From NCBI RefSeq assembly GCF_000585395.1, contig NZ_KK073875.1:657211-721210 (forward strand): DNA of 64,000 bases, written 5' to 3'. The notes under the pieces are model-generated. The model was not told the origin of the DNA and did not search any database. It worked only from the letters and a program-made list of their open reading frames with translations. The stretch is from Saccharibacillus sacchari DSM 19268. GTDB taxonomy: Bacteria > Bacillota > Bacilli > Paenibacillales > Paenibacillaceae. Positions 9,183 to 17,097 of this stretch are shown here, piece after piece. Position 1 is the stretch's first letter. Each line of letters opens with the position of its first letter. The position numbers and the translations under genes are program-made.

Positions 9183-9605
9183 TTTACTCTCCTCCAGTAT
9201 GTAAGCTAAGATAACGCAGTTTCTTTATCGAACGTTTTTAACATTTTTTTCCGTGACTTTTTCAGATAAAACTCGTGCAATTTTCGTTTTTTGTGGTACT
9301 ATCTTTTATGAAGATTAATTCACCAGTGGTAGTTAGTGAAAAAACAAAAACATTAACTAACATGTGGCGCTCAAATGTTCGCTTCTCGAAACGTTCATCA
9401 GGAGCGTGCCCGTCGTTTCCGACTTGATTAGAATGACATTTAACCATGTTTTTCGCAAGAGTGGGGCTTTGAATTTTACGTAGGTTTAACAAAAATCGTC
9501 CTCCCACTTTACTCAGTCTCAGGAAAATGCTGGTACACTTCTTTTTGTCGGCTTCGAGCCGCGGAGATTGCAAAAACAACATACCTACTCAAGGGGGAAA
9601 TGATT
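9183..9605. other. Intergenic region between divergent nucleotidase and phnD
   Basis: About 420 AT-rich bases without a credible gene. It must hold the promoters of both divergent genes, but no -35/-10 pair stood out enough to call. TTTAACC/TTTAACA-like hexamers near 9439 and 9485 faintly recall PhoP half-sites; this is only a suggestion. Confidence 0.4.
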
Positions 9606-10571
9606 TTGTTTAAGAAAGTACTTACGATCTGCATGTCTCTTGCCGTAACGGCGAGCCTGGCAGCTTGCGGAAGCAGCAGCAACAACGCATCGGGCGGCAC
9701 GTCCACGGATGCGGGTACCGCTCCGGCGGCCGAAGGCTACGCGCCTAAGGAATTGACGGTACAATTCGTCCCTTCGCAGAACGCGGAAACACTCGAAGCC
9801 AAAGCGAAACCGCTTGAGAAACTTCTCGGCGACGAGCTCGGCATTCCGGTAAAAGTCAGCGTATCTCCTAACTATAACACGATCATCGAAGCGATGTCCG
9901 CGAAGCAAGTCGACGTAGGCTTCCTGCCTCCGAACGCGTACGTTCTGGCTCACGACGTAAGAAAATCGGCTGACCTGCTTCTGCAAGCCCAACGTTACGG
10001 CGTTGAAGAAGCAACAGGCCAACCAACCGAAGAAAAAGTCGACTTCTACAAATCCCTGATCCTCGTGAAAAAGGATTCCGGCATCAAGAGCCTGGAAGAC
10101 CTGAAAGGCAAGAAAATGGGATGGCAGGACGTTACGTCTTCCGCAGGTTACGTATTCCCGGCCGCTGCCATGGTCAAAGCAGGCATGGACCCGGGTACGG
10201 ACGTTCAAGGCGTAACGCTGAAAGGCCACGACCAAGCGGTACTGGCTCTGCTGAACGGACAAGTTGACGCAGTTGCGGTCTTCCAAGACGCTCGCAACAC
10301 CGTTAAAGGCGACATTCCGGACGTATTCGACCAAACCGAAATCCTGTTCTCGACTGATCCGATCCCGAACGACACGATCAGCGTACGCAGCGATATGACG
10401 GACGAGTGGAAAACAAAGATCTCCGACGCATTCATCGCTCTGGGTAACGATCCGGAAGGTCAAAAAATCATTAACGACGTGTACACGCACGTTGGTTATG
10501 AAAAAGGCGACGATGCCAACTTCGCAATCGTGCGCGAGTCGGCTGAAGCTGTCGGTCAAAAGATCGAATAG
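9606..10571 (+). CDS. phnD: Phosphonate/phosphate-type ABC transporter substrate-binding lipoprotein
   Basis: About 322 aa, membrane-anchored extracytoplasmic solute-binding protein. Signal FKKVLTICMSLAVTASLAAC ends in a lipobox with Cys21, followed by a Ser/Asn/Gly linker. Fold motifs of the PhnD/PtxB family are visible: QFVPSQNAETLEAKAKPLEK, MSAKQVDVGFLPPNAYVLA and DLKGKKMGWQDVTSSAGYVFP. TTG 9606 is preferred because the G-rich ribosome binding site ends only about 3 bases before ATG 9600; the proteins differ by two residues. It is the first gene of phnDCEE. Phosphonate, phosphite or phosphate ester could all be the ligand. Confidence 0.9.
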   Translation: MFKKVLTICMSLAVTASLAACGSSSNNASGGTSTDAGTAPAAEGYAPKELTVQFVPSQNAETLEAKAKPLEKLLGDELGIPVKVSVSPNYNTIIEAMSAKQVDVGFLPPNAYVLAHDVRKSADLLLQAQRYGVEEATGQPTEEKVDFYKSLILVKKDSGIKSLEDLKGKKMGWQDVTSSAGYVFPAAAMVKAGMDPGTDVQGVTLKGHDQAVLALLNGQVDAVAVFQDARNTVKGDIPDVFDQTEILFSTDPIPNDTISVRSDMTDEWKTKISDAFIALGNDPEGQKIINDVYTHVGYEKGDDANFAIVRESAEAVGQKIE

Positions 10572-10650
10572 TCATCTTCACCAGTTAAGGGGCTTTATGG
10601 TATAGTTTTGACAAAACCATTTCTTGTGCGCCCTCTTCCATTTTTCCATG

Positions 10651-10689
10651 CAGCGCCGCTTGCGGTTTTTACAGCCGCAAGCGGCGCTG
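10651..10689 (+). promoter_or_regulatory. Intercistronic hairpin between phnD and phnC
   Basis: Perfect 15-bp arms CAGCGCCGCTTGCGG (10651-10665) and CCGCAAGCGGCGCTG (10675-10689) with a 9-base loop and no T run after them. Such stems between a binding-protein gene and its ATPase gene commonly protect the upstream mRNA 3' end and give high binding-protein dosage; that role is inferred. Confidence 0.7.
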
Positions 10690-10769
10690 TGCGGCGTTTG
10701 GAGACGGGACGAATCTGACCGGTTCCTCTCTGACACACAGAGAAGGCAAGCCGGAGAAAGCGGGCAACG

Positions 10770-11561
10770 ATGATTGAATTTAAAAATGTAGTCAAGCAAT
10801 ATCCGAACGGTACCATCGGTCTCAATAACATCAACCTGACGATTAACGAAGGCGAGTTTGTCGTCATCGTGGGTCTATCCGGCGCGGGTAAATCGACACT
10901 GCTGCGTTCCGTCAACCGCCTGCATGACATCAGTTCGGGCGAAATCCTGATCGACGGAAAATCGGTAACCAAGGCTAGCGGCAAGCAGCTCCGCCGCATT
11001 CGACGCGATATCGGCATGATCTTCCAAAGCTTCAACCTGGTTAAGCGCGCAACCGTTATTCGCAATGTATTGTCCGGCCGCGTCGGTTATCACTCCACGT
11101 TCACGACCATGTTCGGTTATTTCCCTAAAGAAGACCATGACATCGCGTTGGACGCACTCAACCGCGTCAACATCCGCGAGAAAGCCTATACGCGCGCCGA
11201 CCAACTCTCCGGCGGCCAACAGCAGCGCGTCTCGATCGCGCGCGCGCTGGCGCAAAAGCCTAAAGTCATTTTGGCCGACGAACCTGTCGCTTCCCTTGAC
11301 CCGTTGACGACCCGCCAAGTTATGGATGACTTGCAGCGCATCAACCGCGAATTGAAAATTACGACCATCGTCAACCTGCACTTTATTGACCTGGCTCGCG
11401 AATATGCCACGCGCATTATCGGTCTGCGCGCAGGCGAAGTCGTATTCGACGGTCCCGTGTCCGAAGCGACGGATGCCAAATTCTCCGAAATCTACGGACG
11501 CCCGATCAACGAAGACGAGCTGCTGGCAGCCGACGCTCCGAAAGGAGGAGTTACGGTATGA
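10770..11561 (+). CDS. phnC: Phosphonate-type ABC transporter ATP-binding protein
   Basis: 263 aa. ABC ATPase with Walker [10 protein letters not shown] (residues 35-43), Q-loop FQSFNLV, signature LSGGQQQR, Walker [13 protein letters not shown] and H-loop [16 protein letters not shown] is typical of PhnC, where most importers have a His-Asp switch. It powers uptake through the two PhnE-like permeases. Its stop overlaps the phnE start by 4 bases (ATGA), so translation is coupled. Confidence 0.93.
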   Translation: MIEFKNVVKQYPNGTIGLNNINLTINEGEFVVIVGLSGAGKSTLLRSVNRLHDISSGEILIDGKSVTKASGKQLRRIRRDIGMIFQSFNLVKRATVIRNVLSGRVGYHSTFTTMFGYFPKEDHDIALDALNRVNIREKAYTRADQLSGGQQQRVSIARALAQKPKVILADEPVASLDPLTTRQVMDDLQRINRELKITTIVNLHFIDLAREYATRIIGLRAGEVVFDGPVSEATDAKFSEIYGRPINEDELLAADAPKGGVTV

Positions 11562-12412
11562 CACCCGCTCCTACGCCGGAAGCGGCGGCGAGCGGGGCAC
11601 CGACTCCTCCGCCGTCCAAAAAGCCGGCGCCTACTCTGGATTCCAAAGGACCTCAGCGCTACAAAATGCTGGCGACTTGGCTATTATTCATCGTTGTGCT
11701 GTTCGTCTGCTTCGTCGGAGTAGATGCTGATTTCCTGGCTCTCTTCAGTGAAGGCGCCCGTGAAAATATGGGCCGCATCCTCGGCGAAATGCTTCGTCCG
11801 GATTGGAGCTATGCTTCGCATATCTGGAAGCCGATGGTTGAAACCGTGCAGATCGCGATCGCGGGCACGATCATCGGTGCGGTTCTTGCCGTTCCGGTAG
11901 CTCTTCTTTGCGCAGTCAACATCATGCCCAAGAAAATCGTTTCGATTCCGGCTCGCATGGTGCTTAACCTGGTTCGTACCGTACCCGACCTGCTGTTCGC
12001 CGCAATTTTCGTTGCCGTGTTCGGTATCGGCGCGTTCGCGGGTATGTTGGCCCTTGTGTTCTTCTCCTTCGGTCTCGTAGCCAAGCTGACGTACGAAGCG
12101 ATCGAAGCGATCGATCCGGGCCCGCTTGAAGCCATGACGGCGTCCGGCGCCAACAAAATTCAATTGATCGTATTCGGCGTTATTCCGCAAGCCCTGCCTT
12201 ACTTCTTCTCGTACGTGCTGTACACCTTCGAGGTTAACGTTCGGGCAGCTGCCGTGCTCGGTTTCGTTGGCGCGGGCGGTATCGGTCTTCACCTCGATCA
12301 ACAGCTCAACTCGCTGCGCTACGACCGCGCTTCGACGATCATCCTGTTGACGCTGGTCATCGTGCTTCTGATCGACTATGCGAGTACTTACTTACGGAGG
12401 AAATTGCTATGA
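11558..12412 (+). CDS. phnE: Phosphonate-type ABC transporter permease 1
   Basis: 284 aa. The hydrophilic N-terminus is rich in Pro and Ala (residues 1-30), followed by about six membrane segments. The binding-protein-dependent permease domain includes the EAA loop ([22 protein letters not shown], about 185-205), which contacts the ATPase. The C-terminal [21 protein letters not shown] is typical of PhnE. It overlaps both phnC and the second permease gene by 4 bases. Confidence 0.92.
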   Translation: MTPAPTPEAAASGAPTPPPSKKPAPTLDSKGPQRYKMLATWLLFIVVLFVCFVGVDADFLALFSEGARENMGRILGEMLRPDWSYASHIWKPMVETVQIAIAGTIIGAVLAVPVALLCAVNIMPKKIVSIPARMVLNLVRTVPDLLFAAIFVAVFGIGAFAGMLALVFFSFGLVAKLTYEAIEAIDPGPLEAMTASGANKIQLIVFGVIPQALPYFFSYVLYTFEVNVRAAAVLGFVGAGGIGLHLDQQLNSLRYDRASTIILLTLVIVLLIDYASTYLRRKLL

Positions 12413-13206
12413 ACCAATCCGTTCCTTCCAAATCCCGCACTGCTTTGATTCGTAACTGGATCGTCGGCGCAGGTATTATCGTATTGTTCATTTGGTCGCT
12501 GTCTTCGCTGCAATTCGACGGCATTCAAGAATACGGCGTTCAGGTTATGAAGTCGATCTGGGAAGGCTTCACTCACCCGGACTGGGATTACGTCTACATG
12601 CCGGAAGGCGAAGATCTGCTGCGCGGCCTGCTGGAGACGCTGGTCATCTCGATTCTGGGTACCTTCATCTCGGCATTCCTGTGTATCCCGTTCGCATTCT
12701 GGGCTTCCAATAATATGAGCCGTCTGGGCATCGTATCGGGCAGCGGCAAGTTTGTTCTGACCGTGATTCGCGTATTCCCTGAAATCATCATGGCGATCCT
12801 GTTCATCGTTGCCGTAGGCCCTGGCGCATTCGCCGGCGTATTGGCACTCGGCGTCCACTCGATCGGCATGTTGGCTAAACTGTATTCGGAAACGATCGAA
12901 GCCGTGGATAACGGTCCTCGCGAAGCGCTGATCGCCAGCGGCGCAAGCAAGCTGCAAGTGCTGCGATTCGCGGTACTTCCGCAGGTTATCCCGCAATTCA
13001 TCTCGTACGCCCTGTACCGCTTCGAGATCAACATCCGTTCCGCAACCGTCCTCGGCCTCGTCGGCGCAGGCGGTATCGGTACCCCGCTGATCTTCGCCCT
13101 GCAAACCCGCAACTGGAGTCGGGTCGGGATTATTCTGCTCGGTATTGTGGTGTTGGTCATTATTATTGACCTTATTTCCGGGTGGTTGCGTCGTCGGATC
13201 ATCTGA
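12409..13206 (+). CDS. phnE: Phosphonate-type ABC transporter permease 2
   Basis: 265 aa, homologous to the preceding permease (same order of segments; EAA loop KLYSETIEAVDNGPREALIA; C-terminal LVGAGGIGTPLIFALQ). It lacks the Pro-rich extension. Two paralogous PhnE subunits probably form the membrane channel as a heterodimer. It is the last gene of phnDCEE, and no C-P lyase (phnG-M) or phosphite dehydrogenase gene follows. Confidence 0.92.
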   Translation: MNQSVPSKSRTALIRNWIVGAGIIVLFIWSLSSLQFDGIQEYGVQVMKSIWEGFTHPDWDYVYMPEGEDLLRGLLETLVISILGTFISAFLCIPFAFWASNNMSRLGIVSGSGKFVLTVIRVFPEIIMAILFIVAVGPGAFAGVLALGVHSIGMLAKLYSETIEAVDNGPREALIASGASKLQVLRFAVLPQVIPQFISYALYRFEINIRSATVLGLVGAGGIGTPLIFALQTRNWSRVGIILLGIVVLVIIIDLISGWLRRRII

Positions 13207-13230
13207 CCGTTTGTTCGCTGGGGGGCGGTG

Positions 13231-13340
13231 GCTACGGGAGGGATTCGTTCAAGACGCTGTCTCACCCGGAAAGTGGAATTGGATTTAAATAAGGAAACTT
13301 TCCGGGTTCAAAGGCGTCTTTCACTGAATCCCTCCCTCCG
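13231..13340. repeat. Structured dispersed repeat family 1, copy 1
   Basis: Double-stem palindrome. The outer stem is GGGAGGGATTC (13236-13246) with GAATCCCTCCC (13326-13336). The middle stem is AGACGC (13252-13257) with GCGTCT (13314-13319). The inner stem is CCCGGAAAGT (13265-13274) with ACTTTCCGGG (13297-13306), around an AT-rich loop containing GGAATTGGATTTAAATAAGG. Compare the copies at 13592, 19588 and 34008, where the stem bases change in pairs. Confidence 0.85.
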
Positions 13341-13378
13341 CCGCTGCTTCGCAGCAAATCTTATTTTTAGGTAAAGAG

Positions 13379-13408
13379 AGCCGAATCTTAATTGGATTCG
13401 GCTTTTTC
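13379..13408 (+). terminator. Intrinsic terminator downstream of phnDCEE
   Basis: AGCCGAATC (13379-13387) and GATTCGGCT (13395-13403) form a 9-bp stem followed by TTTTTC. Confidence 0.8.
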
Positions 13409-13524
13409 TTTTGTTATTTTTCCTGTATTCCTTATTCCGAGTGTACTTTCGTCTATTATTTGCATCGTATCTTTTGTACGTTATGTTTTGTCTTTCTCTT
13501 TTCTCTTTTGTTCTCCCTGCCCCT

Positions 13525-13556
13525 ACCCCTCAAAACGTTCCTTTTTGAGGGGCTTT
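13525..13556 (+). terminator. Terminator-like hairpin
   Basis: CCCCTCAAAA pairs with TTTTGAGGGG around a short loop and is followed by CTTTTGTTG. No gene lies immediately upstream, so it may be a second barrier or the end of a small transcript. Confidence 0.55.
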
Positions 13557-13591
13557 TGTTGTCGATGAAATCCGACAACCAGGAAAAGGCG

Positions 13592-13757
13592 GTGCGGCAG
13601 AGGGGGATGTTCAGTGAAGGAGCTGAAGCATTTCGAAGAAATGCACTTCGGAAGCATATGCTGTGTTCGCCTTTGCCTTTGGGAAGCTTCCTTCAAATCC
13701 AATTCCAGCTTCCCAAAGGCAACACGCGACCGAAACGAACATCCCCCGCAGCCGCAC
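13592..13757. repeat. Structured dispersed repeat family 1, copy 2 (inverted, longer)
   Basis: Same architecture as copy 1 on the opposite strand, with different stem sequences. Outer pairs are GTGCGGC/GCCGCAC (13592-13598, 13751-13757) and GGGGGATGTTC/GAACATCCCCC (13602-13612, 13737-13747). The inner perfect 16-bp stem is TTGCCTTTGGGAAGCT/AGCTTCCCAAAGGCAA (13673-13688, 13707-13722). The loop CCTTCAAATCCAATTCC is the complement of the copy 1 loop motif, and the CAGTGAAGG segment is also shared. Confidence 0.75.
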
Positions 13758-13803
13758 CTCCCAGCCTTTTCCCCCGCACCAAGGTTGTCGTATTGAGTCC
13801 AAC

Positions 13804-13840
13804 AAAAAAAGCGCCCCGAAATGCTCGGAACGCTTTTTTT
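13804..13840 (-). terminator. Terminator of the rtcB-AAA operon
   Basis: AAAAAAAGCG (13804-13813) pairs with CGCTTTTTTT (13831-13840), with a CCGA/TCGG core, seven bases after the stop of the AAA+ gene. It is nearly symmetric and could work in both directions. Confidence 0.85.
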
Positions 13841-13846
13841 CTTCTA

Positions 13847-15178
13847 TTATAATTGGAAGCCGATCCCGCCGCTTTTGACGTCCATCCAGCTGCCCTTTTT
13901 CTCTTTGTTCATCTCGCCGCCCATGGAACGGACGATGGCGGCGATATCGACTTCGCCCTGCTCGTTCCATTCCAGAGCCGCCGAGACATACAGTTCGCCG
14001 AGCTGGGCCATGCTGAAGCCCTGGGTCAGCGCAATCGCGCCTTCGAATGCTTCCGCGGATACAAAGTCCGTCAGTCCGCGGCGTTCCAGGAAGATCCGAC
14101 GCATGTCTTTGTCGGGCAGCGTGATTTCATAGGAACGATCGAAGCGTCCGGCGCGGTTCATCAGGCCCGGGTCGATCTTTTCCGGATAATTGGTCGTGCC
14201 GATCAAGAAGATGCCTTCTTTCGACGTCGCGCCGTCCAGCGTATTCAGGAAGAAGGAACGCACGCCCTGCGGCATGGAATCGATATCCTCGATTACCAGT
14301 ACCATCGGCGCCAGACGCGCGGCGGTCTCGAAGACTTCCTGCACCGAGCCGCTGGACGTGTATTCCGTGATCTGCCAGTAAGCGGCAGGACCCGGCACGC
14401 TGCCCGCGATCGACTTCACCAGCGTCGTTTTCCCGTTACCCGGGCGGCCGTAGAGCAGAATGCCTCGTTTGAACGGAAGATTATGTTTGCGGTAAAAGCT
14501 GCGGTCGGAGGCAAAGAACTGATCCAGCGAGCGGTAGATTTCTTTTTTCAGCGGCTCGGGAAGAATGACGTCGTCACGCGATACGGCGCGCGTGATCGGC
14601 TCGCTTTCCCGCTGCATGCCGTTATTCGTGTCGGTGAACACCGTGATCCGATCCTGTTCCCGATTGCGCTGGCGAATGCGGACGCTGCGCAGGAACTCGC
14701 TGATCGCTTCGTCCCCTGTCGCAAACACAAAGTCTTCGCTATAGATGCCGTGTTGGCGGAACATCGGAATCCGAGCCAAAGCCACGCCCTGACCGGCATA
14801 CACGAATACGTTGTTACGAATCGCCGGATGGATCGTATATTCCGGCGTGAGGCTGTCTTCGTCGTAGGCAAACGTACGGCCTTCGATCCCTTCGTAGATG
14901 CGACCTGCGCATTCGACGTCGGGCGAGCCTTTTTTCACGTCTTCCTCAAGCAGATCCCAATAATCGTTATTTCCGTCATCGCTCGCATACAGCGTATAGG
15001 TCACGCCGTATCTCTCTTCCAGCATCGCTTCGATTCCCCGCGTTACGCGGGCATAAGATTCGTATTCCGCCATGTTCACATTGCCCGGCTCATACGCCAC
15101 GATGGTTCGTTCTTCATTAGCCGGCATATCGATTCCCGCGATGCGCAGGCCTTGATCCGGTTGCACGTTTCGTTCCAT
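13847..15178 (-). CDS. AAA+ ATPase coupled to RtcB
   Basis: 443 aa. Residues 1-about 220 form an unassigned domain starting MERNVQPDQGLRIAGID, with an acidic Tyr-rich section. An AAA+ module follows: Walker A GRPGNGKTT (about 242-250), Walker B LVIEDID (about 295), sensor 1 IGTTNYP (about 329), arginine-finger region NRAGRFDR (about 343) and a helical lid. The ATG overlaps the rtcB stop (TAATG), so the two proteins are translationally coupled; this start is preferred over an in-frame one 39 bases upstream. It may remodel RtcB or its RNA substrate, which is inferred from coupling alone. It is unlike the sigma54-type regulator RtcR. Confidence 0.88.
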   Translation of the reverse strand: MERNVQPDQGLRIAGIDMPANEERTIVAYEPGNVNMAEYESYARVTRGIEAMLEERYGVTYTLYASDDGNNDYWDLLEEDVKKGSPDVECAGRIYEGIEGRTFAYDEDSLTPEYTIHPAIRNNVFVYAGQGVALARIPMFRQHGIYSEDFVFATGDEAISEFLRSVRIRQRNREQDRITVFTDTNNGMQRESEPITRAVSRDDVILPEPLKKEIYRSLDQFFASDRSFYRKHNLPFKRGILLYGRPGNGKTTLVKSIAGSVPGPAAYWQITEYTSSGSVQEVFETAARLAPMVLVIEDIDSMPQGVRSFFLNTLDGATSKEGIFLIGTTNYPEKIDPGLMNRAGRFDRSYEITLPDKDMRRIFLERRGLTDFVSAEAFEGAIALTQGFSMAQLGELYVSAALEWNEQGEVDIAAIVRSMGGEMNKEKKGSWMDVKSGGIGFQL

Positions 15179-16650
15179 TAGGATTTCGCCCCTTTCACTG
15201 CCGCAAGCGGCTTGCATTTGGCTACGACGGAAGCAAGTCCCGCCCCCGTCACGCTGTTGATAATGCGATCTACGTCTTTATAAGCTTGAGGCGATTCATC
15301 TAAAATAACGCCCAGCGAATTATGGTTGACGATGACTTCTTCTTCCGTTCCGACCTTGAGCGCAGCTGCAAACTCGTCTACCGTCACCAATTTCTTGGTC
15401 GCGGTCCGCGAACGGGCGCGTCCTGCTCCATGGCAGATCGAATGATAATTGTCTGCGCCGCTCGGCTCTCCGACCATAATATAGGAAGACGTGCCCATGG
15501 AGCCGGGAATGAGCGCCGGGTGACCGGTTTCCCTATAAACGTCGGGGTTGTCGAGGTGGCCTGCCGGAAGCGCGCGAGTTGCTCCTTTTCGATGCACGAA
15601 CCAATCTTGCCCGCCGTGATGTTCATCCCAAGCGTAATTGTGCATCAGGTCGTATAAAATCTTCATTTCGAATTTGGAGCCGAATACGTCGAGAAAAGCT
15701 TCGCGAATCGCGAAAGCGATCAGATGCCGGTTCACCACCGCCACGTTCAACGCCGAAGCCATCATATTGACGTATCGCTCGCCTTCTGGAGAATCAAGCG
15801 GCGCAAAAATAAGTTTAGGATCGGCTGTGCCGAGACCCAAACGCGTCATCGCCCGGGCAGCCATCGACGTATAATGCTGACTCACCATCGCTCCCCAAGC
15901 ACGGGAACCCGAATGGATCATCACCGCCACCTGACCGTCGTACATGCCCCATTTCTCCGCGAGCTCCCGGTTTTCTTCGGCGATCTCCAAATACTGAATT
16001 TCCGCAAAATGATTGCCGCCGCCGAGCGTACCCAGCTGACGTAATCCTTTTACCCAATAATTATCGGCTACCGCGTTCAACTCTTCGGGATCGAAGTCGA
16101 AGCGCGCACGCTCCACATGGGTCAACGAAGGGGAACGTTTGGCGGACACGCCGTCGGGCAAGTATTTGTTGGGTAGTCCTTTAAGACCTTTTTGCACGAT
16201 ATTTTCCATCTTCAAATCGGAGAACGGACTGCGTTTATGAGCTTCCATCGGCAAATATTTTTCGATCCGGTTCACCAGCTTGTGACGCAAACGCAAATCC
16301 TGGACATCGCTGCGATGCAGATTCGTCAAATGCACGCGCATGCCGCAACCGATATCGCTGCCTACGATCGACGGGGACACGATTCCGCCGTCTTTGTTCC
16401 AGACCGCCGTTGTACCGATGCAAGTGCCGACTCCGACATGCACGTCCGGCGTATAGCCCATGTAACGGATATCGGGAATTTGCAGATTGCGTTCGGCCAT
16501 ATCGAAAATTCTCGGGTCCAGCTGCGCAAACATTTCTTCGTCGGTATACACATGAACATGACCGGAAGCAAGCTGCACTTGGCGATAAAAAGAGGAGTTC
16601 GTTGATGTTGGGTTCATTGGGTTTACATTCGACATAAAGTAAAAATCCAT
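15178..16650 (-). CDS. rtcB: RtcB-type RNA-splicing ligase
   Basis: 490 aa. RtcB joins RNA 2',3'-cyclic phosphate or 3'-phosphate ends to 5'-OH ends using GTP and Mn2+. Hallmarks are present: GSDIGCGMR with the metal-binding Cys, GGGNHFAEIQ, HSGSRAWG and CHGAGRARSR, whose His is the residue guanylylated in the family. Length and the C-terminal block (GVILDESPQAYKDVDRIINS) look complete. A second in-frame ATG lies 15 bases downstream of the chosen one. No archease gene is adjacent; the partner gene is an AAA+ ATPase. The gene is preceded by a promoter, a small ORF and a terminator. Confidence 0.95.
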   Translation of the reverse strand: MDFYFMSNVNPMNPTSTNSSFYRQVQLASGHVHVYTDEEMFAQLDPRIFDMAERNLQIPDIRYMGYTPDVHVGVGTCIGTTAVWNKDGGIVSPSIVGSDIGCGMRVHLTNLHRSDVQDLRLRHKLVNRIEKYLPMEAHKRSPFSDLKMENIVQKGLKGLPNKYLPDGVSAKRSPSLTHVERARFDFDPEELNAVADNYWVKGLRQLGTLGGGNHFAEIQYLEIAEENRELAEKWGMYDGQVAVMIHSGSRAWGAMVSQHYTSMAARAMTRLGLGTADPKLIFAPLDSPEGERYVNMMASALNVAVVNRHLIAFAIREAFLDVFGSKFEMKILYDLMHNYAWDEHHGGQDWFVHRKGATRALPAGHLDNPDVYRETGHPALIPGSMGTSSYIMVGEPSGADNYHSICHGAGRARSRTATKKLVTVDEFAAALKVGTEEEVIVNHNSLGVILDESPQAYKDVDRIINSVTGAGLASVVAKCKPLAAVKGAKS

Positions 16651-16694
16651 TCCTTCCTATAGGGCAAATCGAGTATTTTTGAAAAAAAGCATAA

Positions 16695-16723
16695 CAAAAA
16701 ACCGCGAACTTTCCGTCCGCGGT
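16695..16723 (-). terminator. Intrinsic terminator in the rtcB leader
   Basis: On the minus strand ACCGCG...CGCGGT (16723-16718 with 16706-16701) forms a stem followed by TTTTTTG. It lies between the 29-codon ORF and rtcB, downstream of the only strong promoter seen, so transcripts must read through it to reach rtcB. This geometry suggests attenuation. Confidence 0.75.
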
Positions 16724-16819
16724 TATGCCGGCATAGATGGATGGAAATCAAAGCCGCGCATACGCCATCCGTCGCGAAAGTGAGAATTCCGCAAAGATGG
16801 ACTGCGCCGCCAGAACCAT

Positions 16820-16909
16820 TCAAGCCAAACCGTACCCGTCGAGGACAGGCAGAACGAAAGACGTCTGTTCAGTTTTCAAATGAGCCTTCAAACGATTAAC
16901 AACCATCAT
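16820..16909 (-). CDS. Putative 29-aa leader peptide upstream of rtcB
   Basis: ATG 16909 is preceded by a strong ribosome binding site (AAAGGAGG, 8 bases upstream), and the frame ends at TGA 16822-16820. The peptide starts MMVVNRLKAHLKTEQ and ends VLDGYGLA. It lies 34 bases or less behind a consensus promoter and about 100 bases before an intrinsic terminator. It was not recognised as any known family. It could be a translated attenuator leader, or a small regulatory protein co-expressed with RtcB. Confidence 0.45.
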   Translation of the reverse strand: MMVVNRLKAHLKTEQTSFVLPVLDGYGLA

Positions 16910-16942
16910 TGCTGCCATCCTCCTTTGCCAAATAGTAAACTT

Positions 16943-16972
16943 ATCATAGCCTTTTCTTTTGATCGCTGTCAA
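16943..16972 (-). promoter_or_regulatory. SigA-type promoter for the rtcB leader
   Basis: On the minus strand TTGACA (16972-16967), an 18-base spacer and TATGAT (16948-16943). This is the best promoter match in the region and points toward the small ORF and rtcB. Confidence 0.75.
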
Positions 16973-17001
16973 CCCTAATACTGGAAGCCGTTCTTCTTTT
17001 T

Positions 17002-17031
17002 TTGGCCGATGGCTGAATAATAGACTATAAT
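17002..17031 (+). promoter_or_regulatory. SigA-type promoter of the M24 peptidase gene
   Basis: TTGGCC (17002-17007), an 18-base spacer and TATAAT (17026-17031), about 67 bases before the ATG at 17098. It is divergent from the rtcB promoter, with the two -35 boxes about 30 bases apart. Confidence 0.65.
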
Positions 17032-17097
17032 AGACAGCGTAAAGGTTGCGAAGCGGAAGCTAAATACGATGCAAAAACGAACAGGAGTGAACCCTTC

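Noticed and set aside
13460..13852. A 130-codon plus-strand frame downstream of phnDCEE
   Set aside because: It runs through a terminator hairpin and the whole of repeat copy 2, and its translation is low-complexity.
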